Below are positions 27,296-35,804 of a DNA stretch of 64,000 bases, piece by piece. Below the pieces are notes generated by a model. The model did not search any database, was not told where the DNA came from, and saw nothing but the letters and a program-made list of their open reading frames with translations. Every line of letters starts with the position of its first letter. The first letter of the stretch is position 1. The stretch is from VXRD01 sp965242535 (lineage in GTDB: Bacteria; Latescibacterota; UBA2968), in NCBI GenBank assembly GCA_965242535.1, contig OZ251458.1, positions 3,038,001 to 3,102,000 on the forward strand, in the 5' to 3' direction. The position numbers and the translations under genes were made by a program.

Positions 27296-27460
27296 ATGCG
27301 TTGGGACGACCCGCGAAGAAATCCCTATCACAACTCAGACGCTCGGCCTCCGGGCTGGCTGCTGTGTCTGATCGCCGTGGGCGTGGCACTCGCTGTGACG
27401 GCTCTCGGATGGGTGATCCTGTATTTGCGAGACGTGTTCAGCGCGCGCCCGTTGGGATGA
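27296..27460 (+). CDS. possible small single-helix membrane protein
   Basis: A possible 54-aa protein (MRWDDPRRNPYHNSDARPP, then one membrane helix WLLCLIAVGVALAVTALGWVILYL). It is divergent from the ABC ATPase gene. I do not recognise the family. The ribosome site is weak, so coding is plausible but unproven. The hydrophobic segment flanked by charged residues argues for a real protein. Confidence 0.45.
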   Translation: MRWDDPRRNPYHNSDARPPGWLLCLIAVGVALAVTALGWVILYLRDVFSARPLG

Positions 27461-27530
27461 TGGAAAGTAGCCCATCTCATCGCCATAACGCAAATAATCC
27501 AGTGGCTTTGGATTTGAGGGTTGCGGGCGT

Positions 27531-27781
27531 TTGAGAGGACGGACGATTGAGAGGACGGACGATTGAGAGGACGGACGATTGAGAGGACGGACGATTGAGA
27601 GGACGGACGATTGAGAGGACGGACGATTGAGAGGACGGACGATTGAGAGGACGGACGATTGAGAGGACGGACGATTGAGAGGACGGACGATTGAGAGGAC
27701 GGACGATTGAGAGGACGGACGATTGAGAGGACGGACGATTGAGAGGACGGACGATTGAGAGGACGGACGATTGAGAGGACG
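27531..27781 (+). repeat. 16-bp tandem repeat, 15.7 copies (minisatellite)
   Basis: The unit TTGAGAGGACGGACGA is repeated fifteen times without visible change (27531-27770) and followed by an 11-base partial unit. There are no spacers, so it is not CRISPR. The unit is not a multiple of three; on the minus strand a 48-base superperiod is open in all three frames, which explains the long repetitive open frames there. MITE copy 2 begins eight bases after it. Perfect homogeneity points to recent expansion by slippage, or to array collapse or expansion in assembly. Confidence 0.97.
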
Positions 27782-27788
27782 TTTGTAA

Positions 27789-27951
27789 GAAGCCATCTAA
27801 AAACTCGGACCGCCATTGAGATCGTCGCAAAAGCATTCGCTTTTCGCAGGTCAAAACCATACATAGCGCGAAAATAGGACGCCTTGATTCCCCCCTTCTT
27901 CGCAGGAAGGGGGGCCAGGGGGGTAGGTCCCAATAATTTTTAGATGGCTTC
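27789..27951 (+). mobile_element. 163-bp MITE, copy 2
   Basis: Starts GAAGCCATCTAAAAA, ends with its exact reverse complement, and is flanked by TAA (27786-27788 and 27952-27954). Same length and orientation as copy 3, opposite to copy 1. It contains a GC-rich internal palindrome (CCCCCCTT and AAGGGGGG arms). It lies directly after the minisatellite. Confidence 0.93.
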
Positions 27952-28028
27952 TAAGGGCGTAAAATTTTACGCCCTTACCTTGCTTTTCAACGCCCTTACT
28001 TTTTTTATTGAAGGAGCTAAGGTGCTTT

Positions 28029-28781
28029 TCAATACGTCGCTCTGCCGCCGCTGATGTCGTAGCATTGGCCCGTGACGAATGAGGCATCGTCGGAGGCGAG
28101 GAAGTGGACGACTGCGGCGACTTCCTCGGGTTGGCCCAGGCGGCCGAGGGGGATTTTGGAGGTCATGTACGCGAGTTGCTCGGCTTCGACATTTGCCAGC
28201 AGGGGGGTTTCGATCAGGGCGGGCGAGACGCAGTTGACGCGGATGTCGTCGTGGAGATGCTCTTTGGCCAGGGCCTTGGTAAAGCAAATTATGCCCGCTT
28301 TGGAGACCGAATAGGGCGCCATACTCGGGTTGCCTTCTTTGCCGGAAATGGAGGCGACCGAGACGATGGCGCCTTTTTTATGCGCGAGCATCGGCGGGAG
28401 TACCGCGCGCGAACAGAGGAATGTGCCCTTGAGGTTGATGTCGAGCACCTGATCCCAGTCCCTTTCCGCGAGGTCTTTGACCGGCACGTCGCGCCCCACA
28501 ATGCCCGCGTTGTTGACGAGAATGTCAATGCGCCCCCATGCGTCGAGACATGCATCGACCGCGGTTTGCACGCTCTCGGCATTGGCGACATCGAGCGGCA
28601 GGGCGAGTGCGTCTGCATGGATTTGTTGCGCCGTTTCCCGGGCCATATCCAAATTGAGGTCCGCGATAGCCACGCGCGCTCCCGCATCGGCAAGGCGCGA
28701 GGCAATGGCTTTGCCAATGCCCTGCGCGGCACCGGTGACGATGGCGGTTCGGTTTGCGAGATTTTTGGGGATTGCGTTCAT
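28029..28781 (-). CDS. SDR-family oxidoreductase (FabG-like)
   Basis: A 250-aa short-chain dehydrogenase. The cofactor motif TGAAQGIG is at 16-23, NNAG near 90-93, and the catalytic Ser144, Tyr157, Lys161 (YSVSK) are all present. D41 after the second strand favours NAD(H). The ATG at 28781 begins the conserved part; a longer upstream frame is rejected as leader. The family includes 3-oxoacyl-ACP reductases and many sugar or alcohol dehydrogenases, and the neighbours (minisatellite, modBC) do not narrow the substrate. Confidence 0.93.
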   Translation of the reverse strand: MNAIPKNLANRTAIVTGAAQGIGKAIASRLADAGARVAIADLNLDMARETAQQIHADALALPLDVANAESVQTAVDACLDAWGRIDILVNNAGIVGRDVPVKDLAERDWDQVLDINLKGTFLCSRAVLPPMLAHKKGAIVSVASISGKEGNPSMAPYSVSKAGIICFTKALAKEHLHDDIRVNCVSPALIETPLLANVEAEQLAYMTSKIPLGRLGQPEEVAAVVHFLASDDASFVTGQCYDISGGRATY

Positions 28782-29038
28782 AAGGTAGTGGTTCGTGGTC
28801 AGGACCTCTCGCCATTGGCTCCAAGCGGTGGATCGGTGGGGTTGATTGCCGACCGCCAATATCGAGGTTTCCCTCGTTCTGTCAACAGGGAAAATTCTCA
28901 TGCTCATCCGTATCGCAATGCGGTACGCGACCGCGTCATGGGCGATGGGATAGGCGATCGGGTTGGCGATGAGAATGAGCACCATAAATTCCCAATGAAC
29001 CACTCCCCATCACACAATAGATGGGGCGGGGGTCTTTG

Positions 29039-30100
29039 TTACGAGACATTGGGGCCTATGCGAATCGCGTGTGTTTTGATGAGGCAAATGATGGGGTCGC
29101 CGATTCTCAGAGCCAATTCTTCAATGGCCTCGGGCGTGACTTCGGCGGCGAGCCGCTTGCCGATGTCGATATAGACGAGGCGCCGCCCGCGCGTTTCCAC
29201 AATGTCGAGAATCCGTCCCGAAAGGGCGTTGCGAATGCTCAAACCCATGGGTCGTTGCCGGCACAAAATGAGGTCATTTGCGCGAATGCCGATAAAGATG
29301 CGCGTACCCGGCGTGCGATCACATGGGGGAATGTGGAGGATCTGGTCGTCGTATTGCACGCGATTGGATGCGATCACTTCAACGGGCAGGATATTTTCAA
29401 ACCCGTGCGCTTCGAGCAGGGGGAGGATTTGGGGGTGGTGCGCGAGAGAAAATAAGTCGCCATACGCGAGCACGCGCCCGCGGTCGAGTACGATGACTTG
29501 TCCGGTGAGTTGCAGGATTTCCCCGACCGCGTGGCTCACGTAGAGCATGGGGATGCCCAAGTCCGTGCGAATGTGGCGCAAATAGGGCATGATGCGGTCT
29601 TTGAGTTCGCGGTCGAGCGCGGCCAAGGGTTCGTCCAAAAGGAGCAGCTTGGGCGAGGTCAGGATGGCGCGCCCGAGCGCGACGCGCCTGCGTTCCCCGC
29701 CCGAGAGACTCGCGGGCTTCCGGTCGAGCAAGGCGGTTAATGCGAGCAGATCCGCGATGGCGTCGGGGTGAAATTTGCGTTCTGATGGGGCGAGAAATCG
29801 GTAGCCATACGCGAGGTTCTCGCGCGCGGTCAAGTGTGGAAAGAGCAGGTCGTCTTGAAAAACATGGCCGATTCGCCGCTGTTCCGGGGGCAGGTCAATG
29901 CCCTTTTCCGCGTGAAAGAGGGGGACGCCATCCAGGCTGATTTCGCCTCCGTCTGGCCGCGTCTGGCCGCTGACGAGATTTAAGAGGGTGGTCTTGCCCG
30001 CGCCCGATGGCCCGAAGATCGCGGTGACCGGATGGGTACACGTCACATCGACTTCGAGGGTAAATTCGGCGCGTTTTTTGTGTGCGCGCAAGGTGAGCAT
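29039..30100 (-). CDS. modC: molybdate ABC transporter ATP-binding protein ModC
   Basis: A 353-aa ATPase of the molybdate importer. Walker A GPSGAGKTT at 30-38, Q-loop FQDDLLFPHLTARENLAYG (the QDxxLFPHLTVRxNLxYG pattern typical of ModC), signature LSGGERRRVALGRAIL near 133 and Walker B LLLLDEPLAALD. Residues about 290-350 form a TOBE domain (MGLSIRNALSGRILDI) that may bind molybdate. It follows modB after 3 bp. A short inverted repeat, CCCCATC with GATGGGG, lies just downstream but has no T run. Confidence 0.95.
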   Translation of the reverse strand: MLTLRAHKKRAEFTLEVDVTCTHPVTAIFGPSGAGKTTLLNLVSGQTRPDGGEISLDGVPLFHAEKGIDLPPEQRRIGHVFQDDLLFPHLTARENLAYGYRFLAPSERKFHPDAIADLLALTALLDRKPASLSGGERRRVALGRAILTSPKLLLLDEPLAALDRELKDRIMPYLRHIRTDLGIPMLYVSHAVGEILQLTGQVIVLDRGRVLAYGDLFSLAHHPQILPLLEAHGFENILPVEVIASNRVQYDDQILHIPPCDRTPGTRIFIGIRANDLILCRQRPMGLSIRNALSGRILDIVETRGRRLVYIDIGKRLAAEVTPEAIEELALRIGDPIICLIKTHAIRIGPNVS

Positions 30101-30103
30101 GGG

Positions 30104-30784
30104 TTAGGATTTCATTTTGCGGGCGATGGCCTCGCTGGCGACGAGCGCGGCAAACGAGAGGATGATGGAGAGGACGACCAAGCGCGCGGCAGCGGCTTCG
30201 CCATCGGGCTGGTTGATGTACGTGAAAATGGCGAGCGGGAGGGTACGGGTTTCGCCTGCGATGTTGGAGACAAAGGTGATCGTGGCGCCAAATTCGCCCA
30301 AGCTGCGGGCAAATGCCAAGAGGCATCCCACGAGCACGCCCGGCGCGGCCAAGCGCAAGGTGATGGACACAAAGGCGCGAAACGGACGGGCGCCGAGGGT
30401 GCGCGCGGCGCGTTCGAGCCGGGGATCGACGCTTTCAATCGCCAAGCGCACGGCCCGCAACATGAGCGGAAACCCCACCACTGCCGCAGCGAGGACCGCG
30501 CCGCGCCATGTAAATGCGATTTGCAGATCAAACCAGTCGTTCAAAACGCGCCCCAAAAATCCGCGTCGCCCCAACAGCAGGAGGAGCAAATAGCCGATCA
30601 CGACGGGCGGCAACACGAGCGGCAAGTGGCACAAGCCGTCGAGGAGGAGCTTGCCGCGAAAATCCTTGCGCGCCAATACCCAGCCCAACGAGATGGCAAA
30701 GGGCAAGCTGATCACCACGCAGAGCACGCCCACCTTGAGCGAGAGGGCGAGGACGGTATATTCTTCGGAAGTCGGGAGTAACAT
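30104..30784 (-). CDS. modB: molybdate ABC transporter permease ModB
   Basis: A 226-aa inner-membrane permease with five to six helices. LPLVLPPVVIGYLLLLLLGRRGFLG and the EAA loop AARTLGARPFRAFVSITLRLAAPG are characteristic of ModB; FARSLGEFGATITFVSNIAGETRTLPLAIFTYI follows. The ATG at 30784 begins just before the first helix; the longer frame upstream is made of a repeat (TTTTGTGCC units). Together with ModC it imports molybdate for molybdenum cofactor. The binding protein ModA, normally encoded upstream, is missing and the space is taken by repeats. Confidence 0.95.
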   Translation of the reverse strand: MLLPTSEEYTVLALSLKVGVLCVVISLPFAISLGWVLARKDFRGKLLLDGLCHLPLVLPPVVIGYLLLLLLGRRGFLGRVLNDWFDLQIAFTWRGAVLAAAVVGFPLMLRAVRLAIESVDPRLERAARTLGARPFRAFVSITLRLAAPGVLVGCLLAFARSLGEFGATITFVSNIAGETRTLPLAIFTYINQPDGEAAAARLVVLSIILSFAALVASEAIARKMKS

Positions 30785-30905
30785 AAAAATGGGATTGCCA
30801 CAAAAGGCACAAAAGAAAGGATAAAAATCAAATTGCCACAAAAGGCACAAAAGACACAAAAGGCACGGACGAGGTACAACTGGTGACAGCGCGTTCAAAG
30901 GCGTG
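30785..30905 (-). repeat. leader repeat upstream of modB (pair of 2838-2931)
   Basis: On the minus strand this contains CTTTGAAC, CCAGTTGTACC and several TTTTGTGCC/TTTTGTGTC units, the same blocks as upstream of the FtsX-type permease gene. It directly precedes the modB start codon. Confidence 0.5.
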
Positions 30906-30964
30906 CCGTGTGTAGGGTGGTCAATTCCCTCGCCCCATCAGTCGTAGGGACAGGCCCCCGTGCC

Positions 30965-31591
30965 ATTTGTACCAACTAATTACTCTATAAATTAAGTTAT
31001 TCTCAATTTTGATACGCACAAATCTGCACCGACATTGCTCGCTTTTCTAAGAAGCCATCTAAAAACTCGGGCCGCCATTGAGAGAGTCGCAAAAACATTC
31101 ACTTTTCGCAGGTCAAAACCGTACAGACCGCGAAAATAGGACGCCTTGATTCCCCCCTTCCTCGCAGGAAGGGGGGCTAGGGGGGTAGGTCCCGATAATT
31201 TTTAGATGGCTTCTAACAACTTTGGTCCTCAAGCATCGTGGGTTGCCTTCGATGCGTTGGCTACGCCTGTGCCTATGGCGTGCGGCGTCAAACGCTCAAA
31301 TTATTCGCGTTTTCATACTTTTTGGCTACAGAGAAGACGCGAATAAGCGTCTGAAGAAAAGTAGGCGAGCGGGGTACAACTGCCCGAGCAGTTCAAGCTC
31401 TTTTGTAATCGCACGATATGCGTTGGCCTGCCAAGGGGGTTGCATAATGGCTGTGGGTTGCGAGACGGACTTGCGCGCTGTGCGTGATGGCTTTCGGTGA
31501 TGGCTTTTTGGGATCGCATGTTTGGCGATGGCTTCTCTGAAGGACGGGGGAACAGCAAAGCGATCCCGATAATGAATGAGTTGGTACAAAT
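30965..31591 (-). repeat. ~400-bp dispersed repeat, copy R6 (outer-TIR type, interrupted by a MITE)
   Basis: Begins ATTTGTACCAAC and ends GTTGGTACAAAT, inverted relative to R1, R4 and R5. Immediately inside the left end is the inner motif TACTCTATAAATTAAG. It is split by MITE copy 3 and carries a variant core that includes GAAGACGCGAATAAGCGTCT, a small hairpin also found in R7. The left flank is a REP-like GGGACAGGCCCCCGTGCC and the right flank reads GCCACAGGGGGTTGTC. Confidence 0.87.
31051..31213 (+). mobile_element. 163-bp MITE, copy 3, nested in R6
   Basis: Perfect 15-bp ends as in the other copies, flanked by TAA (31048-31050 and 31214-31216). Removing it and one TAA restores the R6 sequence CTTTTCTAACAACTTT, which matches the same position in R7. 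This proves insertion and defines the 3-bp duplication. Confidence 0.95.
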
Positions 31592-31768
31592 GCCACAGGG
31601 GGTTGTCTCTACAATGCCATCGGTGTTCAATCCCTCGCCCCCGGCGATACTTGAACCGACCACCCGCCACCCCCTAGTTTTATGCCTTGCTTTGCATTAC
31701 AGTTTGAAATATATTTTTTGAGTCCTGTTTATTGCAATACCTTTCAACCCTCCCGAAAGGAGTTTTCC

Positions 31769-33046
31769 ATGAAATCCCTAAACCGACGTGCATTTCTTCG
31801 AGGGGCGGGCGTGTGTTTGGCCTTGCCGTTTTTGGACGCGATGGTCCCCATTGGGCCGGCCGCGAGCAAAGCGTTTGCCCTTGCGCGTACCGAAGCGGCC
31901 AAGCGGTTGGTGTGCATTGGCAATCCGTTTGGGATGATTCCCGAGCGGTTTTTCCCCGCGGAGTCCGGTGCGGATTACGCGCTTTCGCCCCTGTTGCAAC
32001 CGCTGGAGGCGCATCGGCGAGATTTTACGATTTTTTCCAATTTGGATCACGGCGTGACCGGCGGGCATCGCACGGCGCATACGTTTTTGAGCGGGATTCG
32101 CATCACAGACGCCGCGCTGATGCCCGAGGGCAATATCAGCATCGATCAAAAGGCCGCGGAATACGTGGGGGTCAACACGCGCTTTCCGTCGCTGAATGTG
32201 AGCATCAACGGGCATTGCGAAATGTGCTGGACGCGCACGGGCGTTCGCGTGCCGCCGATCGACAATCCGCGCCAGGTGTTTCAGGCGTTGTTCGTGGATT
32301 CCAATGCCAAGGAAAAGGAACGGCGCGCGATCGCACTCGAGCAACACGGTAGCATTTTGGACGCGGTGATGGGCGAGGCGTGGGCGTTTGAGCGCAAGTT
32401 GGGCCGGCAAGACCGCGAGAAGTTGGACGAGTATTTGACCTCCGTGCGCTCGGTCGAGAAGAAGTTGGGCATGTCCCAGGCGTGGTTGGACAAACCCAAG
32501 CCCAAAGTGGAGATGGACATGCCGCAAAACGGCACCTTTGTCGAGACCTTGCCGCTGATGTACGATCTCATCGCGCTGGCCCTCCAGACGGATTCGACTC
32601 GGGTCGCCACGCTGGAAATCGGGCAGGGGATCAAGACCACGGATTTGGGACTGAATACGAATTACCACAAGTATTCCCATCACGGCAAATTGCCCGAGCT
32701 GATGGAGGGCTTGACGATCATCGAAAAATATCAGATGAAACACCTCGGCCTGTTTTTCGACAAGCTCAAGGCCATCGAAGATCCGGCGGGCGGGACCTTG
32801 TTCGACAACGCGATGATTCTATCGGGCAGCGGCATGGGCAATGGCAGTTCGCATACGAATAAGAATTTGCCGGTTTTGCTCGCGGGCGGCGGGTTTGATC
32901 ACGGGCAACACATGGTCTTCCCCGAAGCAAAGGCCCGGCGCGTTCCCCTGAGCAATTTGTACGTGACGCTGTTGCAGAATTTCGGCTTGGAGATCGACCA
33001 GTTCGGCCAAAGCACGGGCACGCTACGGGGATTGGAGGGCAAATGA
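31769..33046 (+). CDS. DUF1552 family exported protein
   Basis: A 425-aa protein starting at ATG 31769, six bases after GAAAGGAG. The N-terminus has a twin-arginine signal (NRRAFLRGAGVCLALPFLDA). DUF1552 patterns are clear: RLVCIGNPFGMIPERFFP, SNLDHGVTGGHRTAHTFLSG, SIDQKAA and SHHGKLPELMEGL followed by a late SGSGMGNGSSHTNKNLPVLLAGG. In Planctomycetes, Verrucomicrobia and relatives it is nearly always encoded next to a DUF1587/1592/1595 cytochrome-type protein, as here, with ATGA overlap. The biochemical role is unknown; the alkaline-phosphatase-like fold of the related DUF1501 suggests a periplasmic hydrolase. Confidence 0.92.
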   Translation: MKSLNRRAFLRGAGVCLALPFLDAMVPIGPAASKAFALARTEAAKRLVCIGNPFGMIPERFFPAESGADYALSPLLQPLEAHRRDFTIFSNLDHGVTGGHRTAHTFLSGIRITDAALMPEGNISIDQKAAEYVGVNTRFPSLNVSINGHCEMCWTRTGVRVPPIDNPRQVFQALFVDSNAKEKERRAIALEQHGSILDAVMGEAWAFERKLGRQDREKLDEYLTSVRSVEKKLGMSQAWLDKPKPKVEMDMPQNGTFVETLPLMYDLIALALQTDSTRVATLEIGQGIKTTDLGLNTNYHKYSHHGKLPELMEGLTIIEKYQMKHLGLFFDKLKAIEDPAGGTLFDNAMILSGSGMGNGSSHTNKNLPVLLAGGGFDHGQHMVFPEAKARRVPLSNLYVTLLQNFGLEIDQFGQSTGTLRGLEGK

Positions 33047-35526
33047 AAACGTCGGTGCAAAGTCTCCTCGGCGCGGTTTTGACGCTGTTCATCCTGTTGT
33101 CTGCGGCGAGTGCGTGGGCCGAGGGCGATGCGAAGTACAAAGAAGTCGTGCGTCCGTTTTTGGCGCAGCGGTGTTTTAAGTGTCACGGCGCCGAGCTCCA
33201 AAAGGCCGATTTGCGGTTCGATACCCTGACGCTGGATTTGCATGACGAGGACGTGTTGCTGACGTGGCAAAATATCGTGGATATGTTGAATCTGGGATTG
33301 ATGCCGCCTTACGAAGAACCGCAACCCGAGTTGGCGGAGTTGAAGCCTGTGGTCAATTGGATTACGGCCACGCTCAAGGTGCGTTACGACCGCGAGGAGA
33401 GCACGGGCGGGCAAACGGTGTTGCGCCGTCTCAACCGCAAGGAGTACCGCAATACCGTGCGGGATTTGCTGCATTTGGACATGACGATGTTCGATCCCAC
33501 AGAGGCGTTTCCGCAAGACGATGAAGAACACGGCTTTGACAACATCGGCAAGACGCTCGTGATGTCGGGGTTTTTGGTGGAGAAATATCTCGACGCCGCG
33601 GATCAAATCGCGAATCGCGCCGCGTTGTTAGGCGCGCGCCCCGAGGTGAAAAAGCGCGTCTTTCAGCCGCCGATCATGCGGGCGGGCGGCGGGTTTTTGG
33701 CGCCTGCGAGCCGCCGCTTAAAACAGGGATACGACGAGTTGTTCCGCCGTCCCGACGATCGGTGGGGGTACATGTCCATCGACGCGTTCCGCAAGGGCGC
33801 GCCGCATTCCGGGATGTATCGCATGCGCGTGCGCGCATCCGCGCACAACCAGAGTCACCCCTACGACCAAGGCGCGCGCACGGATGAGGGTGAACCCCTG
33901 CGGATGGGCATCGTGGCCGCGTCCGGGCGTTATGGCGATTTGCGACAGCGCAATTCGTCCGATGTGACGCTGGCGGAATTTGAAATGATCGCCGATGGCG
34001 AACCGCGCGATTACGAATGCGAACTCTATTTGGACGAGTCTTATATGCCGCGCATCACCTATCCAAATGGGCCGCTCAATCTCTTTTGGGGCAATATCCT
34101 GCGGCGGTATCACCCCGAGCTCTACGACAAGACGGACAGGCGCCAGTTGCCGGCCAAGGAGGATCGGGATCTCGTTTTTCGGCAGACGGAGGTCGCGGTA
34201 AAAAATTATTTGGGGCCGTCGATCCGCGTGTACGAAATCGAACTCGAAGGCCCGTTTTACGCGCAGTGGCCGCCGCGCTCCCACACGAGTATTTTCGGCT
34301 ATCGCAATCCCAATAAGGTCAAGCCCTACGATGTGTTGACGCGCTTTGCCACGCGTGCGTACCGCCGCCCGGTCAAGTCCGGCGAGATCGCGCAGATCCT
34401 CGATTTGGTCGCGCGACGCGAACGCACAGGGACGCCGCGCGCTCAGGCGATCGCGATGGGCATGAAAGCCATTTTGTGTTCGCCCAACTTTTTGTATTTG
34501 TACGAAAATGAGGGGGTGCTAGACGATTACGCCCTCGCGTCCAAGCTGTCGTATTTTCTCTGGTCGTCCATGCCCGATGACGCGTTGTTCGCGCTGGCGC
34601 GGAAAAAGCGGTTGCACAAACCCGACGTGTTGCGGGCGCAAATCGATCGCATGTTGCGAGACCCCAAGGCGCGGGCCTTTGTCGAAAATTTTACAGAACG
34701 CTGGTTGGCCCTGTACAAGATCGGGGAGATGCCGCCGGATCCGCGCAATTTCCGGTTGTATTATCAGGCGCGTCTCGAAGATGCGATCAAGACGGAGACG
34801 CACGAATTTTTCCAGCACATTCTCGACGAGAACATGAGCATCGCGCATTTTATCGACTCGGATTTTACGTTTGTCAATCGGGACTTGGGGTTGTTGTACA
34901 AATTGGAGGGCGTAGAGGGCCGCGAGTTTCGCAAGGTGACATTGAACGATCCCAAGCGCGGCGGCCTGTTGGGGCACGCGAGTGTATTGACCGCGACCTC
35001 CAATGGGATCGAAACCTCGCCCGTGGTGCGCGGAGTGTGGATTTTGGAGAACATCTTGGGCACGCCCCCCACGCCCCCACCGCCGGATGTGGAGCCGCTC
35101 GAGCCGGATATTCGGGGGTCTAAGACGATCCGCGAGCAGTTGGCAAACCACCGCAAAATCGCCACCTGCAACGAATGCCATCGCCACATCGATCCCTTGG
35201 GTTTCGCGCTGGAAAATTACGACCCCATCGGCATGTGGCGATACAATTACGGGCGGAAGAAGCCGAAAGTGGATGCCTCAGATGTCATGGCAGACGGCAG
35301 CAAATTCGATGGCATCGCGAGCTTTAAGAAAATTCTGATGGGCAAAAAGGATCAATTCGCCCACTGCCTCACCGAAAAGCTGCTGACCTACGCGACCGGG
35401 CGCACGCTGGAAGCCACAGACCGCCCCGAGGTGGAGCGCATTGTGAACGAGTTGAAAGACCAAGGCTATGGCCTCAAAGATCTGGTGATGCTCGTGGCGA
35501 CGAGCGAACCGTTTTTGACGAAATAG
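33043..35526 (+). CDS. planctomycete-type cytochrome protein, DUF1587/1592/1595/1588/1585
   Basis: An 827-aa exported protein. Signal peptide MKTSVQSLLGAVLTLFILLSAASAWA, then a haem-c motif C-F-K-C-H (QRCFKCHG, about residues 43-48). The usual domains follow: DUF1587 (LRRLNRKEYRNTVRDLLHLD near 127), DUF1595/1592 (ASKLSYFLWSSMPDDALF near 500), DUF1588 (KRGGLLGHASVLTATSNGIETSPVVRGVW near 645) and DUF1585 (DASDVMADGSKFDG near 745). A second CNECHRHIDPLG motif at about residue 706 also fits haem. It forms an operon with the DUF1552 gene (4-bp overlap) and ends at a strong terminator. Electron transfer coupled to a periplasmic reaction is likely; the substrate is unknown. Confidence 0.93.
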   Translation: MKTSVQSLLGAVLTLFILLSAASAWAEGDAKYKEVVRPFLAQRCFKCHGAELQKADLRFDTLTLDLHDEDVLLTWQNIVDMLNLGLMPPYEEPQPELAELKPVVNWITATLKVRYDREESTGGQTVLRRLNRKEYRNTVRDLLHLDMTMFDPTEAFPQDDEEHGFDNIGKTLVMSGFLVEKYLDAADQIANRAALLGARPEVKKRVFQPPIMRAGGGFLAPASRRLKQGYDELFRRPDDRWGYMSIDAFRKGAPHSGMYRMRVRASAHNQSHPYDQGARTDEGEPLRMGIVAASGRYGDLRQRNSSDVTLAEFEMIADGEPRDYECELYLDESYMPRITYPNGPLNLFWGNILRRYHPELYDKTDRRQLPAKEDRDLVFRQTEVAVKNYLGPSIRVYEIELEGPFYAQWPPRSHTSIFGYRNPNKVKPYDVLTRFATRAYRRPVKSGEIAQILDLVARRERTGTPRAQAIAMGMKAILCSPNFLYLYENEGVLDDYALASKLSYFLWSSMPDDALFALARKKRLHKPDVLRAQIDRMLRDPKARAFVENFTERWLALYKIGEMPPDPRNFRLYYQARLEDAIKTETHEFFQHILDENMSIAHFIDSDFTFVNRDLGLLYKLEGVEGREFRKVTLNDPKRGGLLGHASVLTATSNGIETSPVVRGVWILENILGTPPTPPPPDVEPLEPDIRGSKTIREQLANHRKIATCNECHRHIDPLGFALENYDPIGMWRYNYGRKKPKVDASDVMADGSKFDGIASFKKILMGKKDQFAHCLTEKLLTYATGRTLEATDRPEVERIVNELKDQGYGLKDLVMLVATSEPFLTK

Positions 35527-35552
35527 CCGCAGGTGTGCAACGGGCATTCGAT

Positions 35553-35588
35553 AAAGCTCTGGCATAGTGCCAGAGCTTATTTTTTTGA
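35553..35588 (+). terminator. Rho-independent terminator after the DUF1592 gene
   Basis: Perfect 11-bp stem AAGCTCTGGCA with TGCCAGAGCTT (35554-35564, 35568-35578), loop TAG, followed by a run of T. It separates the cytochrome operon from the sulfur operon downstream. Confidence 0.92.
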
Positions 35589-35804
35589 CTGGGGCGTTGG
35601 AAAGAGGAACGCGATTTAAGAGGGGAAACACCCACTAAGTGATCGTATATGATCCGCCCTCCGAATCTTAGGAGCAATTATTCGGAGATTTGCAACCTTT
35701 TTTTCTTGCCCCGTCTTAATTGGGATATTAGCTTGCGCTACATGCGACAGAAGTCGATCTCGCAAATTTTGTTGGATGATTCTTTTCGGAAAGGGGCGAT
35801 TCGG

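Noticed and set aside
27531..27781. CRISPR array
   Set aside because: The 16-base units are contiguous and have no spacers; there are no cas genes in the window.
27328..27933. Minus-strand frames rich in SIVRPLNRPSSQSSVL as a repetitive protein gene
   Set aside because: They arise from the 16-bp tandem array being open in all frames; no ribosome site or flanking coding sequence supports them.
28986..29020. Terminator downstream of modC
   Set aside because: CCCCATC and GATGGGG can pair, but there is no T run on the minus strand, so I did not call it.
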